Source: an uncultured Litoreibacter sp.
Lineage (GTDB): Bacteria; Pseudomonadota; Alphaproteobacteria; Rhodobacterales; Rhodobacteraceae
Assembly (NCBI GenBank): GCA_947504205.1
Contig: CANNGL010000005.1
Span: 180,751-244,750 of the forward strand
Direction: 5' to 3'
DNA: 64,000 bases
Position numbers and translations under genes: made by a program. Numbering within the stretch: position 1 is the stretch's first letter; each line of letters starts with the position of its first letter. The notes under the pieces are model-generated. The model was given only the letters and a program-made list of their open reading frames with translations, did not search any database and was not told where the DNA came from. Below are positions 8,834 through 17,189 of this stretch, one piece after another.

Positions 8834-9427
8834 ATGGCAAGAGCTAAGTTTCTCGTCGACGCCGAACGCTGCATTGAATGCAACGCATGCGTCACCGCCT
8901 GTAAGAACGAGCATGAAGTGCCTTGGGGCATTAACCGCCGGAAAGTCGTTACGATCAACGACGGCAGCCCGGGCGAACGGTCGATTTCAGTGGCTTGCAT
9001 GCACTGCTCCGATGCACCTTGTATGGCAGTCTGCCCAGTAGACTGCTTCTACCAGAACGAGGAAGGGGTGGTTCTTCACTCCAAAGACCTCTGCATTGGG
9101 TGTGGTTATTGCTTCTATGCGTGCCCCTTCGGCGCGCCGCAATATCCGCAGGCGGGTAATTTCGGATCACGCGGAAAGATGGACAAATGTACTTTCTGTG
9201 CGGGTGGACCTGAAGAAACCCATTCAACAGCCGAGTTTGCCAAATACGGACGCAATCGGATTGCAGAGGGCAAATTGCCGATCTGTGCCGAGATGTGTTC
9301 GACCAAGGCGCTGCTGGCTGGAGATGGCGATATCGTCTCAGGTATCTATCGCGAGCGCGTTGTTGCTCGTGGCTTTGGATCCGGCGCCTGGGGTTGGGGC
9401 ACAGCCTACGATCAAAAGGGCGGCTGA
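8834..9427 (+). CDS. fdh3B: Formate dehydrogenase FDH3 subunit beta (4Fe-4S)
   Basis: A 197-residue ferredoxin-like subunit that passes electrons from the alpha subunit towards the cytochrome. Cys groups lie at 13/16/19/23 (CIECNACVTAC), 55/58/63/67, 87/90/93/97 (CIGCGYCFYAC) and from 119/122 to the C-terminal CAEMC, enough for four 4Fe-4S clusters. Unlike E. coli FdnH it has no C-terminal membrane helix, which is normal for the FDH3 type. AGGAGG at 8821-8826 precedes the start. It is followed at once by a strong terminator, so the gamma subunit gene further on needs its own promoter. Confidence 0.95.
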   Translation: MARAKFLVDAERCIECNACVTACKNEHEVPWGINRRKVVTINDGSPGERSISVACMHCSDAPCMAVCPVDCFYQNEEGVVLHSKDLCIGCGYCFYACPFGAPQYPQAGNFGSRGKMDKCTFCAGGPEETHSTAEFAKYGRNRIAEGKLPICAEMCSTKALLAGDGDIVSGIYRERVVARGFGSGAWGWGTAYDQKGG

Positions 9428-9448
9428 TCTCTAGTACGACAAAAAAAG

Positions 9449-9475
9449 CGCCCCGGCTCAGCCGGGGCGTTTTTT
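9449..9475 (+). terminator. Rho-independent terminator after the fdh alpha-beta genes
   Basis: CGCCCCGGC and GCCGGGGCG form a perfect 9-bp stem around a TCA loop, followed by TTTTTTG. A run of seven A lies on the other side, so it can also serve the minus-strand gene ending at 9495. Confidence 0.95.
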
Positions 9476-9494
9476 GTTTGTGCGCAACATAAAC

Positions 9495-10955
9495 TTAGCG
9501 GATGGCGTCTCGCCCGATCAGGTGGCTAAACCCGATAAGATCCGCCTCCTTTGCCATCGCGCCTGCTTCGGTTCTGGTCAGTGGTGTTTTGGTACGCACG
9601 CGATAATAGCTGCTTGAGCTGTTGGGTTCTTCAACCGTGAATTCAACATTGGGGAAACTTCCAAAGGCTCCTTGCAAGCGTCGCATGGCACGATCAACGC
9701 TGGATTTTTCCCGAAATGCGCCGAGTTGAAGCCACCAGACTTTGCTCTCGATTTTGTTTAGGCACGCATCCAACGCACGAAAGGTGCCAATATCGCTGAG
9801 TTGGGAACCAACGGTTTGCCAACATTGCAACGTGCCGTTCGCAAGATCTGATGGCTCAAGCGATTGTCGCCGATTTCGTTCGCAATCTTGTGTAGAGTTC
9901 TGCAACAGGCCGGGGAAAATACGGTCGATCCTGATTGGATCGCGGTAATCCGGTTCCTCAGATCTTATCTGCTCCAAAATCCAAGGCTCTCCCTTAGCCT
10001 GCAGGATTTGTGACTGAAGTACTGGTTCGGCTGTCGCAATTTCTCTCAACCAAGCCAAGTTACCTTCGACATTAGGATCATTTGGGCTCTCAGCGCCCAC
10101 CAACCCAAACAATGCGGCGTGGTAAGCAACTTCATTGGTCAAACGCCAGCCATTCCGATTGTTGGCGAACATCGACAAAAGATCTGCTACTGACCCTTTT
10201 TCGCTGACCGAGGTGGCTCCAGCATCACCGAATGGCAGTGATCGTAACCGTTGCCCAGCGTCGCGCACCTCTAGTTTGGCTTCTGAAAAGGAGATGCTGC
10301 CTTCCCGAAACTCTGCGAGAGCTGTCGCAACGGCCAACGCGGCAGTGAACTGCTCGGATCTAATTGCGTAATAAGATCCTTCTGAAAGGCTATTGTCTTT
10401 GTTTAGCTCACGTAGGGACTGCAAAATCCCTCGTAGTTCAGTGGCGGTCGCATATTCGGCTTCACCACAATTGCCATAAGGCATTACACGACCCGCCGCG
10501 CGGGCCAGATCGAAATACCCTTCTTGAACATTGAAAGCCGCGCAATCTGCGAACCTAGCGGCCTGAAATGCCTCCTCTGTTGGTTCTGTCTGATAGGCTT
10601 TCCAATATTCGCTGAAATGCGCCCGCATGTCGCTCTGTAATGCCTCGGTTTGCTGACCCGGCAAACGATAGGGCGCGATACGGCACAGGACGCGGTCTAG
10701 CGATAGGATATCTTTTGGCTTATCTGCGCGCGCCTTCCATTCCTCGTAGATGCGTGCGAGCGCGGCTTGGCGTGCAAATGGATCGACATTTGCGAGTTCA
10801 TCAAGAAAAACCTCGACGGTCTTCTCATCACCACGATCAGCGCCCTTACCATTGAGTATCGCAAGATAATCGTCAATTGGAGTAGCTTCCACGGCGCAGG
10901 ACATGCCAAAGAAAGCGACTAGTACGCTCAGGGTCTTCCGAAACACTGCCGTCAT
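9495..10955 (-). CDS. Exported protein with C-terminal SPOR-like domain
   Basis: A 486-residue protein with a signal peptide ending near residue 24 (SCAVEA). A long, mainly helical middle of no recognised family follows, with several scattered Cys. The C-terminal ~80 residues (WWLQLGAFREKSSVDRAMRR onward, then YYRVRTKTPL) have the betaalphabeta pattern of a SPOR peptidoglycan-binding domain. The start overlaps the stop of the upstream gene (ATGA), so they form a two-gene operon on the minus strand inside the formate dehydrogenase locus. A cell-envelope role is inferred from the SPOR-like end. The body of the protein is unidentified. Confidence 0.8.
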   Translation of the reverse strand: MTAVFRKTLSVLVAFFGMSCAVEATPIDDYLAILNGKGADRGDEKTVEVFLDELANVDPFARQAALARIYEEWKARADKPKDILSLDRVLCRIAPYRLPGQQTEALQSDMRAHFSEYWKAYQTEPTEEAFQAARFADCAAFNVQEGYFDLARAAGRVMPYGNCGEAEYATATELRGILQSLRELNKDNSLSEGSYYAIRSEQFTAALAVATALAEFREGSISFSEAKLEVRDAGQRLRSLPFGDAGATSVSEKGSVADLLSMFANNRNGWRLTNEVAYHAALFGLVGAESPNDPNVEGNLAWLREIATAEPVLQSQILQAKGEPWILEQIRSEEPDYRDPIRIDRIFPGLLQNSTQDCERNRRQSLEPSDLANGTLQCWQTVGSQLSDIGTFRALDACLNKIESKVWWLQLGAFREKSSVDRAMRRLQGAFGSFPNVEFTVEEPNSSSSYYRVRTKTPLTRTEAGAMAKEADLIGFSHLIGRDAIR

Positions 10956-12031
10956 CCTTCTTCTTTACCAAACGACGTTACGTTGGGCTGGGATGTCACG
11001 AGGTTTCCGATCGGACGACAAAGCCGATCTCTCAAACGCTCTTCGGCAAGAAACAGATAGAATGACAGACGGAAATCTTCTGGATTGACCTTCAAGATCG
11101 ACATGATCAGCGGTTCGCTTTGACCTTGCTCGTAATAGAACAATTTCTGGGTCTCGTCGTTTTCAAGTCTTACGGTCAGGCCGTCCAACATGTTCGATGG
11201 CTGCGGTTCGGTCGAGGTTGACCATTCGCCGGGCATGACGATCTTTTCGAGCGAGTTGGTGTCCAGATTTGGATTTTTGCCAATCGCCACATCTGCTTTG
11301 ATCGACAACCCCCGCGAGCTGTGGAAGAAAATATCCTCAACCAGTTCCGCACGGTTTACGGCGGCCACGTTCGTCATGCTTTCGATAAGACGGTCAGCAA
11401 TGCTATCACGGAAGCTGTCGTCGGATAAAATAGCTGCGCGGTTTTGGTTCATGGCCTCAACAAGCGCGTTACCCGTGACGATGCCGTGGTCTTCAAAAAC
11501 CTTGGCAATCGCATCAGACATGGATTGCGGCTTTCTTTCTGGCTTCAGACTCGGGAGACCCATATAGAAAGCACCGCCCAGCATCAGGACGAGGACAAGA
11601 CCTCCAACCGCCTGTGCAGTTCCTTTTTTGAGTCCGGGGATATCGAAGGACGCCTGAACGTCTATATCGAAGAACGCGCTAACAGTCAGGCTGCATCCGA
11701 TGGCGAGCAATGCTGCTATCATTAAGCGAATAACATCGTAGCTGGATTCGTTCACGAAAGCCGCTGGTGCCAAGCTGGGTAAGAAGATCAAACCAAGTGG
11801 CAGGGCTGCAAGTATCAGACCAAAGAAACCACGCCGCCATTTCTCTCTGGGTTTTCGCCTTGGAGCTTCGCGCAGTGAGGCGAACTCATCCACCGGCTCC
11901 TCGGTTTTTGGGGCCTCGTCTTTGTTCGATTTTGCATCTTTAGGCGTATTTTCGCCTTCAGCCTTTGTGTTTGATTTTGCGTCGTCCTGATGATCGGGAT
12001 TCGAGTCTGAATTGGTTTTCTTTTTGCTCAT
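10952..12031 (-). CDS. Predicted inner-membrane protein, unknown function
   Basis: A 359-residue protein. The first ~70 residues are hydrophilic and rich in Lys, Asp and Asn (MSKKKTNSDSNPD onward). Three hydrophobic segments follow at roughly 70-92, 102-125 and 142-162, and the rest is a soluble, probably periplasmic domain. An in-frame ATG 72 bases upstream exists, but the sequence between is AT-rich and reads unlike a natural N-terminus, so 12031 is preferred. It is translationally coupled to the SPOR-like protein. I do not recognise the family. Confidence 0.75.
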   Translation of the reverse strand: MSKKKTNSDSNPDHQDDAKSNTKAEGENTPKDAKSNKDEAPKTEEPVDEFASLREAPRRKPREKWRRGFFGLILAALPLGLIFLPSLAPAAFVNESSYDVIRLMIAALLAIGCSLTVSAFFDIDVQASFDIPGLKKGTAQAVGGLVLVLMLGGAFYMGLPSLKPERKPQSMSDAIAKVFEDHGIVTGNALVEAMNQNRAAILSDDSFRDSIADRLIESMTNVAAVNRAELVEDIFFHSSRGLSIKADVAIGKNPNLDTNSLEKIVMPGEWSTSTEPQPSNMLDGLTVRLENDETQKLFYYEQGQSEPLIMSILKVNPEDFRLSFYLFLAEERLRDRLCRPIGNLVTSQPNVTSFGKEEG

Positions 12032-12213
12032 CGTAAAAAATCCAAAAAATATAAAAGTAGCGATTCTAAAAAACGAACCGAGTATCGGGACAAACGATAC
12101 CACAGACCGAGTAATTTGTTAAATTTGATAGGGTTGCTGCTAATTTCATGTTATCAAACCCTAGCTCGAGGTGTCCGCTTTCACGGGCTTGTATGGCCAA
12201 AAGAGAGGTTCAG

Positions 12214-13425
12214 ATGCAGATACGAATTTTCGCTCTGATCGTTGCGATTTGCATGTCGCTTTTTCCCGTAACTTCGGTCGCGCAAACCGCAGACGCTCCG
12301 GACGTTTCACGCGAAGCAACTGGAGGGGCGCAAACCCTTGAAGACATACTCGCGCGCCAACGCGGCGAGGTGGTCGATAACGGCTTTCGGAGTAGTGATA
12401 TTGGCAATCCCGACAGCGCTGCTGCGATGAGCGATCAACTTGGGACCTTGGGCGGGGCGTCTGATCCCGAGCTGTGGCGTGCGCTGCGCTTTGGTACCGC
12501 CGACATCCGGGCCTCGAACAACGGGCCTGCCGCCACGGTGCTTGTGCAAGATGGTGGTATGAAATGGCTTTTGTTCCGTGAGGGGCCGCTGACGACGTAT
12601 GGCGGCTACCTATTGATCGGCACACTGGTGGTTCTGGCGTTGTTTTTTCTGGTTCGGGGACGCATCAGAATTGATGGCGAGAAAACCGGACGAACAGTCG
12701 AGCGCTTCAAAGCTGTGGAACGTTTTGGTCATTGGCTGCTCGCGGGGTCTTTTATTCTGTTGGGTGTTACTGGTCTGGTCTCGCTCTTTGGTCGGAAGGT
12801 CATGATTCCGCTCTTCGGTCACGAGTCTTTTGCGGTTTTGGCAGGGGCGTCAAAGTGGATACATAACAATGTATCGTGGGCCTTCATGATCGCGCTGGTG
12901 ATGATTTTCGTGATGTGGGTCATTCATAACCTGCCCGATCGCACTGACATCAGCTGGATTCTCAAAGGCGGTGGCATCTTCACGAAAGACCACCCACCTG
13001 CAAAGAAATTCAATGCAGGCCAAAAGCTGATATTCTGGTCCGTCATTGTGCTGGGCGCTTCGATTTCTGTATCTGGCCTGGCGCTTCTGTTTCCTTTTGA
13101 AATCAATCTTTTTGCGGCCACGTTTGAAAAACTGAACAGCTTGGGTATTTCGTCGCTGCTTGGCTTGGGAGAACTTCCGACCGCGCTTGCACCCCACGAG
13201 GAGATGCAATATTCGCAGTTGTGGCACGCCATTGTAAGCTTTGTTCTGATGGCGATCATTCTGGCGCATATCTATATTGGCTCGGTCGGTATGGAAGGCG
13301 CTTATGATGCGATGGGCAGCGGCCAAGTTGAAGAACAATGGGCCCGCGAGCACCACGCGCTTTGGGTTGACGAAGTGAAGGCCAAGGAAAGCGCGACCAT
13401 CAAAGGCGCGACCCCAGCAGAGTAA
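12214..13425 (+). CDS. Formate dehydrogenase subunit gamma (cytochrome b556-type)
   Basis: A 403-residue membrane protein that anchors formate dehydrogenase and passes electrons to quinone. A signal peptide (to about 24) and ~100 periplasmic residues precede the membrane domain. One helix sits near 125-147, then the FDH gamma cytochrome b domain begins with VERFKAVERFGHWLLAGSFI, with histidines in helices (FGHW, KWIHNN, WVIHNLPDR, LWHAIV) as candidate haem b ligands. ATG 12214 is preceded by AGAGAGG. The long N-terminal extension is usual for this alphaproteobacterial form. The next gene starts right at its stop, so they are cotranscribed. Confidence 0.92.
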   Translation: MQIRIFALIVAICMSLFPVTSVAQTADAPDVSREATGGAQTLEDILARQRGEVVDNGFRSSDIGNPDSAAAMSDQLGTLGGASDPELWRALRFGTADIRASNNGPAATVLVQDGGMKWLLFREGPLTTYGGYLLIGTLVVLALFFLVRGRIRIDGEKTGRTVERFKAVERFGHWLLAGSFILLGVTGLVSLFGRKVMIPLFGHESFAVLAGASKWIHNNVSWAFMIALVMIFVMWVIHNLPDRTDISWILKGGGIFTKDHPPAKKFNAGQKLIFWSVIVLGASISVSGLALLFPFEINLFAATFEKLNSLGISSLLGLGELPTALAPHEEMQYSQLWHAIVSFVLMAIILAHIYIGSVGMEGAYDAMGSGQVEEQWAREHHALWVDEVKAKESATIKGATPAE

Positions 13426-14721
13426 ATGCCAAAGGCGCTTGTCATAGTGCTTTTGCTGTGTGCGCCCGCGGCGGCCCAGGACTTCTTTACTTTGAAGGGG
13501 CATGGCGGCCCCATCATGGATATCGAGGTATCAACCGATGGGAAGATCGCGACAGCGAGCTTCGACAACTCCGTAGGGCTTTGGTCGGGCCAAGAGCCGC
13601 GCTGGTTGGACGGCAATCGCGCGGCCGTAAACGCGTTGGCGTTTTTGAGTGATGGCACGGTGATCGCTGGCGGGGATGACTTTTCGGTTTGGCACTTGGG
13701 ATCCGATAAATCTGACGCAGTCCAGCTTGGTGAGCATAAAGGCAAGGTGACGTCATTGGCTGTCTCACCTGATGGAAATCTTGCAGCGTCGGGCAGTTGG
13801 GATGGCAGTATCGGGCTTTGGTCATTGTCTCAATTTGAAGAGATGGCTTCTCTACGCGGCCATAAACAAGGCGTGAATGATGTCGCGTTCAGTACTGACG
13901 GATCGCAGCTTTATTCGGCTTCTGTTGATGGCACGATCCGTGTCTGGGATGTTGTTTCGGGGCAGGAAATTCGGCAATTGGTAAAGCACGGCTTTGGCGT
14001 GAATGAACTAATAGTCAACGAACCCGAAGGCTGGTTAGCATATGGCGCCGTTGATGGCGGAACCCGCATCATCGACATAGCAACCGGGGCAGAAATTGCC
14101 GATTTTTCGCTTGATAGACGTCCTATTCTCGCGTTGGCGTATGATGCTGGCGGTCACCAACTGGCCGTTGGCGACGGCGAAGGGTACATCATGATCATCG
14201 ACACCAAGGCGATGAAAATCACACGAGACTTCCGAGCGACGCAAAGAGGGCCGATCTGGGCCCTCGCTTTTTCTACCAATGGTCAGAATATTCACGCGGG
14301 TGGCATAGAAGACATCATGTATTCCTGGCCTGTCGCTACGCTAGATGAACATGGCCAAATGGCAGGCAATGCGCGCAGTTTTCTAGTTGATCCCAACACG
14401 CTTCCCAACGGAGAGCGTCAATTCAAACGCAAATGCTCTATATGCCATACTTTGACGGCAGGAAGCGCGCGCAAGGCTGGTCCCAGCCTCTACCGTGTGT
14501 TTGGGCGTCAAGCCGGCACAGTGGCGGACTATGTCTATTCGGATACGCTGAACAAGTCCGATATCATCTGGTCAGCAGACACAATCAATGCTTTGTTCAA
14601 TGAGGGGCCGGATCACTATATCCCGGGAACGAAGATGCCTATGCAGCGCATTGCCAAGCAACAAGACCGAGACGACCTCATCGAATATCTAAGCACGGCT
14701 ACCGTGCAACGGGAGAATTGA
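13426..14721 (+). CDS. WD40 beta-propeller fused to a class I cytochrome c
   Basis: A 431-residue exported protein with a short signal peptide ending near AAAQ at 18. Residues ~20-305 form about seven WD40-like blades (SWDGSIGLWSL, SVDGTIRVWDV). The C-terminal ~110 residues are a mono-haem cytochrome c with CSICH at 337-341 and a probable distal Met in IPGTKMPM at 404. Its ATG follows the gamma subunit stop without a gap, so it belongs to the fdh gamma operon. It could act as a periplasmic electron acceptor or docking scaffold for the dehydrogenase. That is inference, though the domain assignments are clear. Confidence 0.9.
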   Translation: MPKALVIVLLLCAPAAAQDFFTLKGHGGPIMDIEVSTDGKIATASFDNSVGLWSGQEPRWLDGNRAAVNALAFLSDGTVIAGGDDFSVWHLGSDKSDAVQLGEHKGKVTSLAVSPDGNLAASGSWDGSIGLWSLSQFEEMASLRGHKQGVNDVAFSTDGSQLYSASVDGTIRVWDVVSGQEIRQLVKHGFGVNELIVNEPEGWLAYGAVDGGTRIIDIATGAEIADFSLDRRPILALAYDAGGHQLAVGDGEGYIMIIDTKAMKITRDFRATQRGPIWALAFSTNGQNIHAGGIEDIMYSWPVATLDEHGQMAGNARSFLVDPNTLPNGERQFKRKCSICHTLTAGSARKAGPSLYRVFGRQAGTVADYVYSDTLNKSDIIWSADTINALFNEGPDHYIPGTKMPMQRIAKQQDRDDLIEYLSTATVQREN

Positions 14722-14722
14722 A

Positions 14723-14851
14723 ATGAAAGCTATGCTGACCGCCTTCGTCGCGATTGCAATAATAGCGATTGGTTCCAATCTGGTCCTGAACCAAGCCGGA
14801 TTCTCCAGCCAAGAGCAGGGGGCCGGATCGGCGGTCCGGCTCGATAACTGA
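14723..14851 (+). CDS. 42-residue single-helix membrane peptide
   Basis: The open frame ATG 14723 to TGA 14851 encodes MKAMLTAFVAIAIIAIGSNL and 22 more residues (VLNQAGFSSQ, then a polar tail). It has one hydrophobic helix or signal anchor and a short hydrophilic end. GGGAG is placed 8-9 bases before the start. It sits one base after the WD40-cytochrome c gene and 33 bases before tupB, in the same orientation. It could be a small subunit of the oxidoreductase or of the transporter. The RBS, hydrophobic pattern and tight spacing support it, but nothing is known of its function. Confidence 0.6.
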   Translation: MKAMLTAFVAIAIIAIGSNLVLNQAGFSSQEQGAGSAVRLDN

Positions 14852-14884
14852 GCGTCGTTGCGACCGGATTAGGACGGCGTAGTA

Positions 14885-15589
14885 ATGAATGATATCTGGG
14901 CCGGAATTGAGGCTGCGTTCTGGCTGATCGTGACCCTTGATGGTGACCTGATCGATATCACCCTGCGATCGCTACAGGTTAGTGTCACGGCTCTTGTGAT
15001 AGCGTCCTGCATTGCATTGCCGCTCGGGACTTGGCTAGCAATCCGCCGCTTTAGATATCGCAGAGCGACCATTGCTACGCTGAACGCCCTGATGGGTTTG
15101 CCGCCAGTTGTTGTCGGATTGATTGTCTATCTGTTGCTCAGCCGCTCCGGTCCGTTTGGTGTGCTCGGATTGTTATTCACCCCGACAGCGATGATTATTG
15201 CTCAGGTCATTATCATTACACCCCTTATCGCCTCGATTACCCATCAGGCGATGCGCGAACTTTGGGCAGAGTACCACGACTTGCTTATTTCGCTGAATAC
15301 GACCAAGCGGCAGCGGGTCGCCACTTTGATTTGGGACGGGCGACGTACATTGCTGACAGCCTCGCTGGCCGGGTTTGGACGCGCGATCGGGGAGGTCGGT
15401 GCAATCATGATCGTGGGGGGCAATATCGACAATGCCACGCGCGTTCTGACTACCGCGATTGCACTTGAGACCGGCAAAGGCGATTTTGCATTGGCGCTTG
15501 GGTTGGGCTTCGTGCTGATTGCCCTCGCGCTTGCTGTCAACTTCGCTATTCACGCGCTGTCGCGCACGGAGCAGGAGGGCAGATGGTGA
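14885..15589 (+). CDS. tupB: Tungstate ABC transporter permease TupB
   Basis: A 234-residue inner-membrane permease with about five helices and the binding-protein-dependent transport motif ALMGLPPVVVGLIVYLLLSR. The cytoplasmic EAA-like loop is near residues 150-180 (FGRAIGEVGAIMIVGGNI), which is typical of TupB. It forms the pore of the high-affinity tungstate importer with TupC (ATPase) and TupA (binding protein). The stop overlaps the tupC start. Its place behind the fdh gamma genes suggests that tungstate supply is co-ordinated with formate dehydrogenase. Substrate choice rests on resemblance to TupB rather than ModB, which is also encoded in this window. Confidence 0.9.
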   Translation: MNDIWAGIEAAFWLIVTLDGDLIDITLRSLQVSVTALVIASCIALPLGTWLAIRRFRYRRATIATLNALMGLPPVVVGLIVYLLLSRSGPFGVLGLLFTPTAMIIAQVIIITPLIASITHQAMRELWAEYHDLLISLNTTKRQRVATLIWDGRRTLLTASLAGFGRAIGEVGAIMIVGGNIDNATRVLTTAIALETGKGDFALALGLGFVLIALALAVNFAIHALSRTEQEGRW

Positions 15590-16299
15590 CGCAACCGACG
15601 ACGCTTTCGCTCAAGAATGCCGTGGTGCGACGCCGGGGCAAGCAGATCCTTGGACCCATTGATCTGAACTTTCCCGCAAAGGGTTTCAGCATTGTGCTTG
15701 GCCCAAACGGTGCCGGGAAAACCACGCTGCTGAAGATATTGCATGGTGTTGAGCGCTTGTCCGAAGGTTCGCTGACCCTGTCTGCCCCGGATAAAGAGGT
15801 GAGGCAGAAACAGGCCTATGTCTTCCAGACGCCAATCATGTTGCGCCGATCAGTTCGCCAAAACCTTGCCTATCCTTTGGAGCTGATTGGCACTCCCAAA
15901 CCGGTCATCGCAGAAAAGGTGACAGACTGGGCGCATCGCATTGGCTTACAGGATGCCATGGATCGGCCCGCGCCGCGTCTGTCTGGCGGTGAAAAGCAGA
16001 AATTAGCGTTGGCCCGCGCCCTTATTCGAGAGCCGAACGTTCTGTTTCTGGACGAGCCATGTGCCAGTCTGGATGGAAAATCCACGCGCGAGATCGAGGC
16101 ACTGTTACTCAATGCTCATAGCGCTGGCACGCGTATTATCATGACAACGCATGATTTGGGTCAAGGACGGCGACTGGCAAGCGATGTTGTATTTCTTCTG
16201 AACGGTAAAGTGCACGATTCCGGACCTGCAGTTGAGTTTTTCTCTGGTCCAAGGACATCCGCTGCCAAAGCGTTTCTGAATGGAGATATCGTCGAATGA
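15583..16299 (+). CDS. tupC: Tungstate ABC transporter ATP-binding protein TupC
   Basis: A 238-residue ABC ATPase with Walker A GPNGAGKTT at about 40-48, the signature LSGGEKQ, Walker B VLFLDEP and the switch His in MTTHDLGQ. It energises tungstate import through TupB. It has no C-terminal TOBE/Mop domain, in contrast to ModC at 47526, and this matches TupC. Overlaps with tupB (7 bases) and tupA (ATGA) show translational coupling. Confidence 0.9.
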   Translation: MVTQPTTLSLKNAVVRRRGKQILGPIDLNFPAKGFSIVLGPNGAGKTTLLKILHGVERLSEGSLTLSAPDKEVRQKQAYVFQTPIMLRRSVRQNLAYPLELIGTPKPVIAEKVTDWAHRIGLQDAMDRPAPRLSGGEKQKLALARALIREPNVLFLDEPCASLDGKSTREIEALLLNAHSAGTRIIMTTHDLGQGRRLASDVVFLLNGKVHDSGPAVEFFSGPRTSAAKAFLNGDIVE

Positions 16300-17093
16300 T
16301 ACGAGCTATTTGTTTAATTGCAGCGTTCTGGACCACTGCTGTGTCGGCAGAGACCATGAAATTGGCGGTCACCACCAGTTTTCATAATTCGGGGCTGTCT
16401 GACGTGTTGTTGCCAGCAATTAAGCAAGACACGGGGTTGGATGTCCAGTTGCTCGTTGTCGGTACCGGGCAAGCCCTTAGATTGGGGCAAGCCGGTGATG
16501 TGGATGCCATCTTGGTGCACTCCAAGGCTGCTGAACAAGAATTTGTAGCCGAGGGGTACGGAACCAGACGCACAGAGATCATGTACAACGACTTTGTCTT
16601 GATCGGGCCTGCCTCTGATGACGCGAAACTGAGATCGGCGGAAAACGCCGCTGACGCATTGTCACGCATTGCCCGTGCAGAAAGTGAATTCGTCAGCCGC
16701 GGGGATGACAGCGGCACCCATAAAAAAGAACTGGCGTTGTGGAGCTCGGCGTCACTGGACCCGGAAGGGTTCGGAAGTTGGTACAAGGCGGTCGGGGCAG
16801 GTATGGGCGCCAGCTTGAACACCGCTGCGGGTCTGAATGCTTATATTTTGTCTGACAGAGCCAGCTGGCTGAACTTTGGGAATAAAGAAGAATTGGAGTT
16901 GTTGTTCTCGGGCGATAGCGTCTTGTTCAATCAATATGCTTACCTGCCCGTCAATCCTGCCAAACATCCTCATGTGAAGGCCGAGGCGGCCGATCAGCTT
17001 GAAGTTTGGCTGACATCTGCTCAAGCAGGTACTCTGATAAATTCCTACACGATAAACGGTGAAAAGCTGTTCGTGTTCAACGCCTTACAATAA
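16296..17093 (+). CDS. tupA: Tungstate-binding periplasmic protein TupA
   Basis: A 265-residue exported solute-binding protein with a signal peptide ending near SAET. The TupA hallmarks are TTSFHNSGL at ~28-36 (the oxyanion-binding TTS), GTGQALRLGQAGDVDAILVH, and later SRGDDSGTHKKEL and NTAAGLNAYILSDRA. The protein captures tungstate in the periplasm for TupBC. It is the last gene of the run, and 96 bases without an obvious strong terminator follow before the sugar genes. Confidence 0.92.
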   Translation: MIRAICLIAAFWTTAVSAETMKLAVTTSFHNSGLSDVLLPAIKQDTGLDVQLLVVGTGQALRLGQAGDVDAILVHSKAAEQEFVAEGYGTRRTEIMYNDFVLIGPASDDAKLRSAENAADALSRIARAESEFVSRGDDSGTHKKELALWSSASLDPEGFGSWYKAVGAGMGASLNTAAGLNAYILSDRASWLNFGNKEELELLFSGDSVLFNQYAYLPVNPAKHPHVKAEAADQLEVWLTSAQAGTLINSYTINGEKLFVFNALQ

Positions 17094-17189
17094 GCTCAGT
17101 GTTACGACCAAATAAGAGCGCTTTCCTTTTCGGCGGTGAAACAGTGATCGTCCTTGCTGGCTGCTGAGTGGTGGCGATAGGGTTGGCTT

